Positions 47,744 to 59,800 are shown, counted from the stretch's first letter. The stretch is 64,000 nucleotides of DNA from Rhizophagus sp. LPA8_4_AMF (GCA_021464525.1 JADRCO010000037.1:1-64000), one strand, 5' to 3'. Numbers and translations are program-made. The notes: generated by a model from the letters alone, not told the origin.

Positions 47744-48996
47744 ATGGAATTAGCAGAAAAATCAATAACACTAAGTCCTCCAAAAAATTCCAATGAACCG
47801 AAAAATTCCTCCAAAACGAATCAAGGAATAAAAAATATAATTTTTGGATCAGTAAGTTTTCAATAACTTTTAATAATCCTCCTTCCATGTAACTTTACAT
47901 TATTTATGTGTAGATTGCTGGTATGACGGGCAAATTAGTAGAGTATCCATTCGATACGGTTAAAACTCGATTACAATCGCAGCCATCGGAATATAAACTA
48001 TTTAAAGGACCATTAGATTGCTTTCGTCAAACATTAAATCATGAGGGATTTTTTGGACTTTACCGGGTAAATAAGCTTATGATGTTTCTTCTTATTTTAT
48101 CTTTTTTTTTCCTGGTTTTTAAACCGATTCTCTTGTAATATAATTAGGGTATGTCTCCACTAATGATAGGTGCGATGTTAGAAAATGCTAGTTTATTTTT
48201 AGTGTATAATCATTTACAAACAATGATAAGAGAATTTAAAACGCCAAATTATAATAATGAAACACAACATCAAGCACCACTTTCAATGTCAGTAATATGT
48301 TTGGCAGGGGCATTGTCGGGTACAACCGCTAGCTTTTTCTTAACTCCAATAGAATTAATTAAATGTAAATTACAAGTACAAGAAGCATTCACTTATAAAA
48401 TGGAAAGGAATAGTATGAATACCAATCCGCGTTATAATGGACCATTTGACGTTATAAAACATACATTAAAAACTCATGGTATTAGCGGATTTTATCGTGG
48501 ACATTCAGGTACAATTGTAAGGGAAACAGTAGGAACTGCAGCATGGTTTAGTACATATGAACTCATTACACGTTTATTTATATCAAATCGAATTGGCAAA
48601 TCCTCGTTCAAGGAGAAACAGAATATAACTAAGGACGATTTGTCATTAATAGAATTAATGAGTTCAGGGGCCTGCGCAGGAATGGCATATAATTTGCTAA
48701 TGTTTCCGGTAGATTCGATAAAAAGTCAAATGCAAACAGATGAAGAAATAATGAAAGTAACGGGCAAAAATGTGGTAAAAAGAGGATTTTGGAGAGTAGG
48801 CAGGGAGTTATATAAGAGTGATGGCATTAGTGGATTTTATAGGGGTTGTGGTATTACTGTTGCTAGAGCCGCTCCTAGTAGTGCCATCATATTTATGATT
48901 TATGTAAGTATTTCAAAGATTGAGTTTATTTTATATGTATGTATACTAACTAATTGTTTTATGTTGTAGGAACTTTTGTCTAGACATTTCTCATAA
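47744..48996 (+). CDS. Mitochondrial carrier, ornithine-carrier (ORT1/SLC25A15) type
   Basis: Four exons (47744-47851, 47914-48066, 48148-48903, 48970-48996), 1044 nt, 347 aa. Three mitochondrial-carrier repeats each carry the P-x-[DE]-x-x-[KR] signature: [22 protein letters not shown] and [11 protein letters not shown]. Each is followed by a G-[FL]-Y-R-G motif. PIELIK in repeat two and [14 protein letters not shown] are typical of the ornithine/arginine/carnitine branch; ORT1 exchanges matrix ornithine for cytosolic substrates at the inner membrane. The N-terminal 30 residues are polar and longer than in yeast ORT1. Substrate is inferred from the branch and could be another basic amino acid or acylcarnitine. 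It converges on the uS3m gene with 71 bp between stops. Confidence 0.82.
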
Positions 48997-49067
48997 CAAT
49001 TTAATAACAATTATTTATTAATAATAATTAAATTTAATTGTAATAAACTTACAGTACTCTTAAATCC

Positions 49068-49955
49068 TCATACCGTAGCACTGCTTAACCAAACTTTAAT
49101 ACAATAAGCACCATTCATATTTTTTCCTTCAGCTTTAGCATAATCAATCATACTTTTATCAACTGTATTAGTTCTCAATCTACCAATTGATTTGGTAACA
49201 ACAGCGCTTCTAGCGGCACCTTTTCTTAAACTCATTCTACCGCTAATTTTTAATTTAATACCTGCTAAATGTGTGGGTAAATAATAATCTCCATTTCGTA
49301 ATAATTTTGCCCAATTCAAATATTGTGTTGATATACCATCTATGAAAGGTTTACTAGTGGGTGCAGTAATAGTAGGAGTAACATTTTTAGTAAAAGATTG
49401 TGTAGCAGGAGGTAAAGTGGGAATCAATCCGTTCCTACTTTTAATACCACCGATTAAATTCCCCTTCTCGTAATTTATTAATGATGCTAATGGAACCTTT
49501 TTAAATAAATTTCTACGTATTTGTCTAATATTATGTTTTTTCGTTTGCATTGCTAAATATTGTGCTAATATTTTACTACTTAAAAAAGGATATTTTAATA
49601 ATATAATCTTGAATTCTATCGGTTTTTTATATAAAGTAGAATATAATTCTGATAATTTTTTCAACGAAATTGGTGATAATTGGCCATTGAAGTCTTCCTG
49701 AGTTATAGCAGAACCTTTTAAAGAGGAAGTGTTCGTACGAAAATTAAGCATTGGCTTATAAACATATTGTTGTATTACAACTTTATTTGGTGAATGTTTA
49801 ATTTGAAAGTCGTTTAATGGTAATTGCCAATAATGTTGTAATGTCGTTTTAACATTTTCATCATAATTGGTATATGCACATTTTTTGGGATTAAATAAAT
49901 ATTGTGTATTTTGCCATTCTAATTTCGTTTTTAACCTTAAGTTACGTGAGTTCAT
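49068..49955 (-). CDS. Mitochondrial ribosomal protein uS3m (Rps3), nuclear-encoded
   Basis: Intronless ORF, 295 aa, starting MNSRNLRLKTKLEW at 49955; the frame is closed by a TGA shortly upstream. The C-terminal domain carries the mitochondrial Rps3 signature: GIKLKISGRMSLRKGAARS, then a short basic strand, and GAYCIKVWLSS at the end. The N-terminal and middle parts are Lys/Asn/Tyr-rich as in mtDNA-encoded fungal Rps3. Rps3 is a head protein of the mitochondrial small ribosomal subunit. In most fungi it is encoded in mtDNA, but here it sits between intron-bearing nuclear genes, implying transfer to the nucleus. The first 25 residues are basic and free of acidic residues until Glu13, suitable for a matrix-targeting signal. 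Standard-code translation is uninterrupted, arguing against an inert mtDNA insertion. Confidence 0.82.
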   Translation of the reverse strand: MNSRNLRLKTKLEWQNTQYLFNPKKCAYTNYDENVKTTLQHYWQLPLNDFQIKHSPNKVVIQQYVYKPMLNFRTNTSSLKGSAITQEDFNGQLSPISLKKLSELYSTLYKKPIEFKIILLKYPFLSSKILAQYLAMQTKKHNIRQIRRNLFKKVPLASLINYEKGNLIGGIKSRNGLIPTLPPATQSFTKNVTPTITAPTSKPFIDGISTQYLNWAKLLRNGDYYLPTHLAGIKLKISGRMSLRKGAARSAVVTKSIGRLRTNTVDKSMIDYAKAEGKNMNGAYCIKVWLSSATV

Positions 49956-50476
49956 AGTAATGATAATTATTCGTTTTATCAAGGATGGTTGTAATATCAA
50001 AAGTCAATCCACTAATATCTTTAATGATTATCTTAAAAAAGATTAAACTCATATAGAGACCCCTCCAAATTTCTCCGGGTTGTGTTGTGACATATAGGGG
50101 GCGTGAAAGATAGTAATCAGAGCACTAAAAAAACAAAGTCGCTGAGATACATATACTTTGTGCGTTCTTGGCAGTCACGTGGTAGTGACAGTTAAACATC
50201 ACTCAGGGGTTTGTATGAGTCAAAGATCAATTGCTGCGGTGAAACTGCTATATTTTCTTGATTATCATAAAAAGATAAAAAGATAACCGTAGTAGAACTG
50301 CGCTTATTGCTGCGGTTGAAACTGCGGCAAAAAACTACATTATTTATAATCGTATTATACCGTAATTAAAAAATTCAAGCTTGTGCTTTCCTGAACTCGA
50401 TAACTTACTACTACTGAAAGACTCGGTCGTTAAATATCTTAAGAAAATCTTTTCTTCATTATTAATAAAATACAAA
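49956..50476. promoter_or_regulatory. Divergent promoter uS3m / eIF6
   Basis: 521 bp between the two ATG codons, locally richer in G+C than other spacers. Contains a CACGTG palindrome (50176-50181), a bHLH-type site. A direct repeat ATTGCTGCGG(T)TGAAACTGC occurs near 50230-50248 and 50306-50326. Regulation of either gene by these sites is inference. Confidence 0.5.
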
Positions 50477-51598
50477 ATGGCTGTTCGTAAGTAAACAAGT
50501 TTAATTCGAGATCCATTTTTTTCTTTTGCCTATAATTATATAATTTATTTACGAATTTTTTTTGATCTCAAAAAAAGGTGCACAATTTGAAAATAGTAAT
50601 GAACTTGGAGTTTTTTCTCGTTTGACTAATTCTTATTGTTTGGTCGCGATCGGAGGTTCCGAAAACTTTTATAGGTTTATTACCAATAAATAATAACTTT
50701 TCAAATGCTACTCGATTTGACATAGAATTAATTCGGTAATCTAATTTATTATAATTTTTTATAATAGCGTATTCGAAAGTGAATTGGGTGATGTAATTCC
50801 GGTAATTCATGCTTCGATTGCTGGTACTCGAATCATTGGTCGTTTAACAGCAGGTGGCATTTTATTATAAAAAAAACTTAACCGTACTTAAAGTATTGGA
50901 TAATAACTAATTATATCATTTAGGCAATCGTAAAGGATTATTAGTTCCAAGCTCTACAACAGATCAAGAACTTCAACATTTACGTAATTCTTTACCAGAT
51001 TCCGTAAAAATTCAACGTATTGAAGAACGTCTTTCAGCATTAGGAAATGTAATCGCGTGTAATGATTACGTTGCGTTAGTGCATCCTGATATCGATCGAG
51101 AAACTCAAGAGATTATTCGTGATGTATTGGAAGTGGAAGTTTTTACCCAGACTATCGCTGGAAACGTTCTTGTAGGGAGTTATTGTGCAATAAGTAATCA
51201 AGGTGGATTGGTAAGTACATTTGGATTTTTTAATTCATGAAATAATAATTTATTAATATTCGTTTTTATATTGTAGGTTCACCCACGTACGACGGTTCAA
51301 GATCAGGATGAATTATCATCGTTATTACAAATTCCACTTGTGGTACGTTTTGTGTAACAGAATTATTAACAATTTAATCTTTCATCAATAACTAATCTAT
51401 TTACAGGCAGGAACAATAAATCGAGGATCAGACGTGATCGGAGCAGGTATTGTGGTAAATGATTGGACTGCATTCGCTGGTCTAGATAGTACTTCAACAG
51501 AATTATCAGTGGTAGAAAGTATTTTCAAGTTACATGATGCCCAACCAACAGCTATAGTCAAAGAAATGAGGGATTCATTGGTGGATACTTATAGTTAA
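50477..51598 (+). CDS. TIF6: Eukaryotic translation initiation factor 6
   Basis: eIF6/Tif6 binds the 60S subunit and blocks premature joining with 40S; it is needed for 60S biogenesis. Six exons: 50477-50486 (only ten bases), 50578-50674, 50768-50853, 50924-51210, 51277-51342, 51407-51598, 738 nt and 245 aa, identical in length to human eIF6. The repeated pentein fold is visible through conserved text: [65 protein letters not shown] and DWTAFAGLD. All introns are GT..AG. The tiny first exon (ATGGCTGTTC) is required to supply the start. Confidence 0.96.
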
Positions 51599-52549
51599 TT
51601 AATTATATATTACTACTTTAATTAGTGAAGGAATTTGGTAAATATAATTAGATATAATTTAGTATAATTTTTTTTGGTCCTTTTTATTTAATATATCGTA
51701 TTTCTTTTGTATAAAACATAATATAATGGTTAAAGTATATTGATACTAAACCTTTTTATTAAAAGAAATTCAAAAATTTTCTAAGATTTGGTTCCCTAAT
51801 GATTTCTATCAAGAAAACCATCACAATCTTATAATCTGATTCAGAAAGTTTTCTTAATAAAAGTCAAAATGTTTTATCTAGTAAATCTAAAATTTTATAT
51901 TTTATTAATACAATCTGAGAAGAATATATGTTCGAGCGAACAAAGGCGTATTTAACGATTTTTTTTAGGAAAAAGGTATGACATAATATTGAAAGAAGAT
52001 TGAACATCAGATTTACAAGTTATATATTTCCTTACGTGATTATATGTATATATAAAATCATCGAAAAGAAAATTATGAGAATTTAGATATCCAATGACTC
52101 TTTCAATTTTATTTTGGAAAAAAAGAAAACCATCAGATTTGTAATTTGATAAATGAATCAAATCCTCTTAATACTACATAAAAAGCAAATATTAATGATA
52201 TCAAATTTATAATTGTTAACTCTTAACATATAAGAGATCATTGAAAGACAGAATGGATTTTGCATTGAAGAGTTATTATGGAATTATTCTTCATCAATAT
52301 TTTGCAATTATATTTATATTATATAGTCTTAAGTCATTAGAACTTATTACAAAATTCAATTTGTTATGAGAAGGTGATTCCACAAAAAAAACTTGTTATT
52401 CGTGTAAATAAAATATTTAATATTACAATTTGTTAATTTTCTTAAATATTTTGAGGATTAGATAGCGTCTATTTATTGCAATTCAAATATTTATAATATA
52501 TAATAACAAAAAATTAGATTAACTAAATAAAAAAATAGTGGTAAAGAAT
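51599..52549. other. Intergenic between convergent eIF6 and OSCP genes
   Basis: A/T-rich. A 69-codon minus-strand frame at 51952-52161 lacks an ATG and a family match, so it was not called. No repeats or RNA genes recognised. Confidence 0.5.
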
Positions 52550-53569
52550 TTAAATGAAGTTACCTGTCAACAATTTATTGAGTTTAGCAAGCTTGGAGGA
52601 AACAGACAAGTCAATAGTCTTATCGTTTCCAATTTCAACCACTAAACCACCGATAATCGATGGGTTAACCTTTATTATGCATTATATTTTATTTTTTCAA
52701 AAAAAAAAAAAAGATTTTTTTTTTTAGCATAACGTTAACATAATTTAAACCTAATTATGAATTAAACATACTTTGTTCGTAACAATAAGTTTTTGACCTT
52801 GACCTAGGAGATTAGTCAAGGATTTTTCAAGTCGACGCAAAATATTAGGATCAAGATCCTAAATAAAAAAAGACAATTATGAGAATAAATTAATCAAAAA
52901 CTTCAAAAAAATAAATTATTAATTATAAATCCTTCTTTTGAAATCAACCTTGGCAGTGATAATTGTAACGGGAACTTCACCACGATTAGCGATCATTAAT
53001 GATTGAAATGAATTAATGATTTTTGTAGTTACAGGAAGTCTACCATTTTCAGCCAAAACTATGAAAAAGTTTTTAGTAGTATCGGAATACTTTCCATCTT
53101 TTAACAAGACTTCTATACCGGCTTTCTTATCTTGACGACTTAAAGAAGGGTCTTCAAGAAAATTACGAATTTTAAAATCTTTTTCAATCACTGTCTTAAT
53201 CTTATTAAGTTCAGCTTCAACTTTTTCGAGTGTTTGTTGTTTAGAAGCAGCTCCAAATAATGCTGTAGCATAGCGACCTTCAACACCATGAAGAGCTAAA
53301 GGAACCTAATGAAAAAAATTCTGGTCGACAATTGATCATTTATAGTAATTAATTGATATTATTATTAAATTATTGTTACCTTAACAGCTTTAGTAGAGGC
53401 TGGAGTGGCATAGCTCCTAGCCAACTTTTTTTTTTAAAAAAACGAACGTATTAGAACAATTATATAAAGCTTATAAAGTGGAACTTAGTTATAAAGTAAC
53501 TTACAAATGTACCTTTGGAACAGAAGTTAATAATTGCTTAGCCAAATTAAATGAAGTGAAAGAAGCCAT
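52550..53569 (-). CDS. ATP5: ATP synthase subunit 5 (OSCP), mitochondrial
   Basis: OSCP connects the peripheral stalk to the F1 head of mitochondrial ATP synthase. Five minus-strand exons: 53513-53569, 53380-53424, 52949-53305, 52772-52858, 52550-52669, 666 nt, 221 aa. The N-terminus MASFTSFNLAKQLLTSVPK with LARSYA is a basic presequence with an apparent cleavage region. Family marks are VEGRYATALFGAA, FLEDPSLSRQDKKAGI, NFFIVLAENGRLP, IANRGEVPVTI, LIVTNKVNPSIIGGLVVEIG and DLSVSSKLAKL. Length matches fungal OSCP. A donor-like GGTAAC three codons before the stop is not needed for a good C-terminus. Convergent with eIF6. Confidence 0.94.
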
Positions 53570-54462
53570 CCCACCAACAAAAAAAAAAGCTAAAAGGAGA
53601 TTTGAAAAAAAATGAAAATTTCAAATCTATCTACGTTACACAACTTTATTAGTAGATTTAGTAGATTATTAGATCTCTCACTTTTTCGTGCCTACATAGG
53701 AAGATTTGTTAAACTAACTAAGCTTATCATAATCGGTTTAAATAATTAATAAAGTTTAGAAGTAAAAAGATTTTTATAATTATACTTTTAATCCTACTAA
53801 CAAGTGATTGGAATTATGGTAAAATAAGTGAATAAGTGATGCTTTCATTCTTGTTTTTGATGAAATTCGATCGGATTTATGGATTTAACTTCTTTAATAA
53901 ACGAGAAATTTAAAAGAAATATATGTACATTCTAAAGTAGTTATGGACCATCTGTGGCATTATACCCTCTATTTGGGATATTACCCTCTATTTGAAGTAT
54001 TTGAGTATTTGGATATTTGGAGCGGGCATCGAAGTTTGAAGCATCTGAAGCATTAAATAAGGCAACGTTTTAATTAAATTATTTTTAAAATCTCTAATAA
54101 TTTTTTTTCGTCTAAGAAAGGTTCATTGTCATTTGTTGGAAATTTTACTGAGGTTTTAATGTAGGTATCGGGGAATCTATTATAATTAGATCACTCTTTC
54201 TATTAGTCCAATTAAAGTTAACGATTTTCATGTTGATCAATATTTATCAAATATTTGCAATAGTAAATACTAAATATTATATTACCATACAAAGTGTGAT
54301 ATTTTATACTAGCTGTTAAAAGTGCATAAAATTATATTGTTAAGAAAGATAAACAAATTATTTAATTACGTTTTATGTACAATAAAAAAAAATGGTTTAA
54401 AATTACATGTAAAAATTAATTATATATAGTAATGTTCTTACCTAAATCAAAGAATATAAAAT
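53570..54462. other. Intergenic, no gene seen
   Basis: Upstream region of OSCP and downstream region of the next minus-strand gene. Includes a short duplication TACCCTCTATTTGRRATATT near 53964-54000. No exon or RNA gene recognised. Confidence 0.5.
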
Positions 54463-55040
54463 TTATCCCGTATTTTCTATATTATGATCTAATTGTACGT
54501 CATTATTATCATATATTGACTTTTGATTATTAAGTTTAATATTATTATTATTACTCCCTTTACTCCCTTTACTGCCTCGATGATAAAATCTAATTAAACT
54601 GGCTCCTACGAAACATATTGTAGAAATCCTAAATAAAAAAGGAATCTTTCTTTTTGAAGTTTCATTATAAGTATCACCAAAAAAATTCATAGACAAAAAA
54701 AGATCATCTCTTTTTGAAAATGATGTCTCCTGTAACCTATTAATTGTTGGCACGAACCCTAATTGAAAAATCGGGTGAATTTTTATGTCACTAATTGGAA
54801 AAGGGTGTGTACGATTTATTTGCAAGAACATTCAAAAATTGTAGAAGACCTACTTGAAGTTTTTGAAGTTTTATTTTGTTTCCGTATATCAGAAGTGGTT
54901 GTGATTGTTGTAGGTTGACCTGGTGGTACATAATGTGGGTGAAAAGGAAGTTGAATCGCTGAAGCATAATAACGTTTAATATTGTTTACTTCTTGTAAAA
55001 ATATTTGTTTTACTATTTTAGATTTATTTGAATAAATCAT
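54463..55040 (-). CDS. Unknown small membrane protein, possibly mitochondrial
   Basis: Two minus-strand exons. Exon one starts at 55040 with MIYSNKSKIVKQIFLQEVNN, a basic, acid-poor N-terminus ending near KRYYASAIQL, which resembles a matrix-targeting presequence. Exon two ends at 54463. Two splice choices keep the frame: donor GTAGGT after 54854 with acceptor before 54758 (160 aa), or donor GTCTTC after 54850 with acceptor before 54790 (172 aa). The first has the better donor. One membrane helix (FLFRISTICFVGASLIRF) lies in the second half, with a GSKGSK repeat and an Asn/Asp-rich tail after it. No family recognised. It is divergent from CCR4. Confidence 0.6.
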
Positions 55041-55541
55041 TATACAATATTAGAACAAGAAACTTTATTATTTGATAAACTGTCAATATAAAAGCGAATT
55101 GAAAAAATTTTTAAATTTTTTTCAATTTTTTTTTTTTGATGATCTACCAATTAGTTACACAGTTTTAGTTAGCATCATAAAAATTTATTATTTTAGCGAA
55201 AGTCACTATAAATGGAAAATCGTAAATAAAATATTTAAAATATTTAATTCTGATCATTCGGATTTCTGTTCGGGTTTTGAGTCGATGATTAGTAGTAATT
55301 AATCGTCTTTTTATATGAGCAAATGGAACAAAATCAAGCCGGTGATTGGCTAAAAATTACTTCAAATATTCGGATTGGTTAAAGGATATTTCGATCCAAA
55401 AAGTTTTTGAACGATCAGGAATAGAAATTTATTCTATATAGTATAAATAATCTAACCAATCATGATTAGGTCGTACAGACTTTGCCATCACTTTACTCCA
55501 TCAATTCTTTTGCAGAACTAGAGACACTAAACGCCTTGAAA

Positions 55542-58165
55542 ATGAATTCTTTTCCTCACCAACTAATCTATCAACCAAACGGTTCCCCGAATGGCCCCGT
55601 TTCACCAGTTCATTCGCCTACACATACGCCGTCTCCGCCGACGACTTCTCCGGGACAAACTTCTCCTCTAAGCTATCCTGTTTCACATGGTGTACCTGCG
55701 ATTTATTCTGGTGGTAACATGTTATTTCCGTTTCAATCTAAATTACAGCCTAAAATACAATCACCTTTAAATCATGCGTTTGCTTCGCACTCGCTTCTTA
55801 ATCAAAATTCTGGACCACCTGGACAATCTTTAATGCAACAGACAAATATGACAGTTTCGCAATCACATGCTTTATCTGTTACAAATACACCACATTGGCA
55901 ATCGCAACTTAATTATTATGCTATATGCCGTAATTCAAATTCTCCTCATCACCATGCTCGTCAAGCTGCTGCTGCTGCCCGTAATAGCAATCTAGGTAAC
56001 CTTGGTAGTTCAGCGATTGCTATAACAGATCCAAATAATCCGAATAAACCGCCACTAAATGGTATACTTCCAAAGAAAGAAAAGGAAGCTAATGGGGAGA
56101 AACAAGATCAACCATTTCAACAATGGATGACAATTGATCTGGGTGGAATGGGCCTTAAAAACATTAGTAAAGAATTATTTCACTATAATTTTCTTACAAC
56201 GCTTTATATAAACCACAATAATTTGACTTATGTATCTTCGGAGATCTCTAAATTAAGAAACCTAACTATACTGGATATTTCGGGTAATAAATTATCAATT
56301 CTTCCACCAGAGTTAGGCATGTTAACGAATCTCAGAGATCTGTTGCTATTTGACAATTTGCTTGTGAACATACCTTTCGAACTGGGTACACTCTATCAGT
56401 TAGAGACACTTGGATTAGAAGGAAATGTGGGATTAAATGACACTATAAAATCCATATTACAAAAGGAAGGTACAACAGCTGTGATACAATTTTTACGCGA
56501 TAATTGTCAGGGTATATTTTTCGATTTATATTTGTTGAAATTTTAGCGTTTACTTTATTAACCTTTTATTTTGAAATTAAAAAGTTCCACCTCGTCCAAT
56601 AGAAAGGGATTGGATAATGTTGGAAAATGAAGCTGGTGGAGATCGTGGTATGTCTCCAGTAGACAGGAATTGGCTTTACACCAAAGAAAAGGAAATGGTG
56701 AAAAAATAAAAATAAAAATAAAATAGAATAAAATAAAATAAAGAGTAACCTTTTCTCACTCTGGTATTTGCTGGATTCATTATTTTTTCAATGTATTATA
56801 GATACTTTTACACTCCTTTGCTATAATATCCTATGTGAAAAATATGCAACCACTCAGTTATATGGATACACTCCTGTTTGGGCTCTTGAATGGGATTATC
56901 GAAAGGAATTAATTATGAGTGAGGTATTATCATATAACGCTGATATAGTTTGTCTCCAGGTGGGTTATTTTATTTTATACCATTCATCTAATTTCATTAG
57001 GCTTCTTCCATTATAAAATAACGAATTTTCTTATTTCTTCCTTTTCGTTTTTTTTTTTGATTTAATCAGGAGGTCGATACATCTCAGTATGATGAATACT
57101 TTAAGGATACATTTCACAATCATGGAGGCTATGATAGTGTATATTGGCCAAAATCCCGAGCAAAGACAATGGCTGATTGGGAAAAGAAATCAGTTGACGG
57201 ATGCGCGACATTTTATAAGAGTTCAAAGTAAAATTATTCTTGTTAAAATATAATTTCCATGATGTTTAAGGTGAAAATAAAATATTAATGCAATCGTAAC
57301 TTTCCATTAATAGGTATCAATTAATTGACAAACAATTGATAGAATTTAATCAAGTTGCTTTACAAAGACCGGATTTCAAGAAAACTGATGATATGTTCAA
57401 CCGTGTGATAACTAAAGACAATATTGCAATTATAACATTGCTCGAAAATAAGGAGACTTTATCTCGCGTTATTGTAGTTAACTGTCATATTCATTGGGAT
57501 CCAACATACGCAGATGTCAAACTTGTTCAAGTTGCAATGTTAATGGATGAACTAGATAAACTTGCACAAAAATGGTGTACTAATAATTCACCATACAATT
57601 ATACTTCACCACAAAAGATATCTACTATTATTTGTGGGGATTTTAATTCTACACCAGATTCCGGTGTATATGAATTTCTTACTCGTGGTATTATACGACA
57701 AGATCATGGTGATTTTGGTAAACATAGGTATGGAACATACACATCCGAAGGTTTATCCCATAAGTTATCTCTCAAGTCTGCTTATTCAAATATCGAAGAA
57801 TTGCCATTTACCAATTTCACGCCAAGTTTTACCGGCGTAATTGATTATATTTGGTATAGTACAAATACCTTAAGTGTTACTGGCTTATTGGGGGGCATAG
57901 ACAAAGAATATTTGACAAAGATGGTTGGATTTCCAAACGCGCATTTTCCATCCGAGTACGTATTTTAATATATCAATATCCAAAAAATTAATTACGCACA
58001 GAATCATTTAATTTTTTTCAATTTTCCTCTTCCAGTCACGTTGTAATCTTGGCCGAATTTCGAGTTAAACCTCCACAAACGATACCGCAACCTCCTCAAT
58101 TTGGTTTATCTAGTAGTGGTTTACAACGGCGATTTAACAGTAGCCAATTAAGTTCAAGAAGGTAA
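55542..58165 (+). CDS. CCR4: CCR4 deadenylase, catalytic subunit of CCR4-NOT
   Basis: CCR4 shortens mRNA poly(A) tails. Six exons: 55542-56511, 56585-56647, 56802-56959, 57070-57227, 57314-57955, 58036-58165, 2121 nt, 706 aa. The N-terminal 190 residues are Pro/Ser/Gln/His-rich. About 197-300 are leucine-rich repeats (LTTLYINHNNLT, LTILDISGNKLSILPPELG), the NOT1/CAF1-binding module. About 350-690 is an exonuclease-endonuclease-phosphatase domain with NILCEKYA, CLQEVD (Glu398), VNCHIHWDP, GDFNSTP and SDH (Asp664-His665) catalytic motifs. The start is the first in-frame ATG. A good acceptor (CTTTTGCAG, ending near 55515) just upstream suggests an additional 5' exon, probably untranslated, which cannot be placed. 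Confidence 0.93.
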
Positions 58166-58881
58166 ATGCAGGGCATAAAATAAAAAAAATTATTTATGTT
58201 GAGTTTTGGACAATGTCAAAATTATATTTTGTATCAAATTATTATTAGATATGGTTGTAATAATGGGTGATAGTTAAAAACAAAACAAAAAAGGATTTTG
58301 GACTATCATTTGTTTTTTTTTATCATTGTAATAGATCAAATCATTATTTTATTATTGTTTGCTACATTCTTTTTTTCATATTCTGACGGCCCAATTAGGG
58401 TATCTTATTTTTTATTGTGATAAAGCTTTTGAAGAAGCTTCATCATCCCCATTTATCCGCTTCTTCCCTTTTTCCATGTAAATAACACCGGCTACTTGAA
58501 TTTGGTGGACAACCATTCATAAATTTTCTACTTTGTGAGAATATTGAAGATCCCGGTTTTGTATTATAACAAAGCCATTTTTTATTTTGTTTTTTTATTT
58601 TTATTTTTCTCGTGTAAGAATAAATTTTTATCATTTCTTTTCTTAAATTTTCTACAAAAAAAAAAACTTTCCTAAATCTATACAAAAGTATATTCTAATG
58701 AATGTACATGTAAATAATGTTAACTAAAAAAGTTTTATCAATCTACCATTAAATTAAAGTAATATTAGACCTAATCAACTCGCATTTAGATATATAAGTA
58801 AAATTAAATAACTGCTAATAAGAGTTATAGGATTTGTACTAAAATAACGATCTAGATAATTATCTTCAAACCTGAGTTCAT
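58166..58881. other. 3' flanks of convergent CCR4 and VMA22
   Basis: A/T-rich. Likely contains both 3' untranslated regions. No exon is supported; the minus-strand frame at 58443-58685 has no family match and lies antisense to the CCR4 3' region. Confidence 0.5.
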
Positions 58882-59800
58882 TTACAATGCGTTTTCTTGG
58901 GTATTCTTTTCTTCACTCACTGGTTCCTTTGATTTTGATAATTCTTGCATAATCTCTTCTTTTTCCTGTTTCATAATTCTGTATTGAGCTTCTTTCTTTA
59001 ATATTTCATTTCGTAAATTCAAGAGGTCGACCATATTTACTAGGCCTTTTTATAATATTTTAATTATTATTATTATTATTGTTAAAGAAAGAAAATTTAT
59101 TTGTATTAAAAAGCAAGTAATTTACCCTGCTTAAAGTGTTTTTGCGAATCCCTTAAAGATGGTGGAACCAAAAGTCCAAACCAATGTAATGGATCACGTA
59201 TAATTTGTTTTTTTTGCGGCTTCTCCGTTTTAGCCGTATTATCAGTTTTAGTTTCGAGTTCTTTTACATTACGTCGACGAAGGGTTGAAGAGCTATCAAT
59301 ACTTTGAATAGATTCGGATTCATCCATTATATTTTCATCATTTTCCAAATATCCATTAATCAAAGAAAATTGATGATTGTAATGTTTTTTTTCTTCTTCA
59401 ACACCTAGATTTTGTGATATCAAACTTTGTACCAAATGATAACAAATGAAACTGCGATGAATAAACTCAATTGTAATAACGAGGTAGGTAATTCATGTAT
59501 TAACGGATATATTTATACATTCTTGTAGCAGCTTGCATTCTTCCGTCATACTGATCTTGAGTTAATCTACCAGGCCCCATAGTATATTTTGCGTGAGCAA
59601 GTTGCATAAAGGCCTGAAGTTAATTAGAATTTCAGTTTATGTCTGAATGGTACTATAAGAAAACAAATTAAGTAGTTACTTACACCTTCTAAATCCTTAC
59701 TAATTTGTTGCCAATTTTCCTGATAATTGGAAATTAAATTCAAATATTCAAGTAAAGCTTCGTCTAACTTTGAACAAATTTCTTCCAGTCGTTTTTCCAT
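58882..59800 (-). CDS. V-ATPase assembly factor VMA22/CCDC115
   Basis: Four minus-strand exons: 59684-59800, 59519-59613, 59126-59451, 58882-59045, 702 nt, 233 aa. Family marks are an N-terminal coiled coil (MEKRLEEICSKLDEALLEYL), then AHAKYTMGPGRLTQDQYDGR. After a Ser/Glu-rich linker comes DPLHWFGLLVPPSLRDSQKHF, which parallels human CCDC115 [21 protein letters not shown]. VMA22 works in the ER with VMA12 and VMA21 to assemble the V-ATPase V0 sector. The first in-frame ATG is used. The C-terminal coiled coil ends NTQENAL. It shares a 170-bp promoter with ECT1. Confidence 0.87.

Noticed and set aside
49068-49955. uS3m ORF as a recent inert mtDNA insertion
   Set aside because: Only this one gene is present, its frame is intact under the standard code, and compact nuclear genes flank it on both sides.
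49068-50000. Longer reading of uS3m starting upstream at a TTG codon (50000)
   Set aside because: No ATG upstream of 49955 in frame and a TGA lies close by; the ATG at 49955 is preferred.
51952-52161. 69-codon minus-strand frame
   Set aside because: Starts with TTG, no family resemblance, lies in the 3' flanks of two convergent genes.
55482-55541. Twenty extra N-terminal codons for CCR4 from a TTG start
   Set aside because: No ATG; a splice acceptor inside this stretch suggests it is partly intron.
57562-57840. 92-codon frame inside CCR4
   Set aside because: Overlaps the conserved nuclease exon in another frame.
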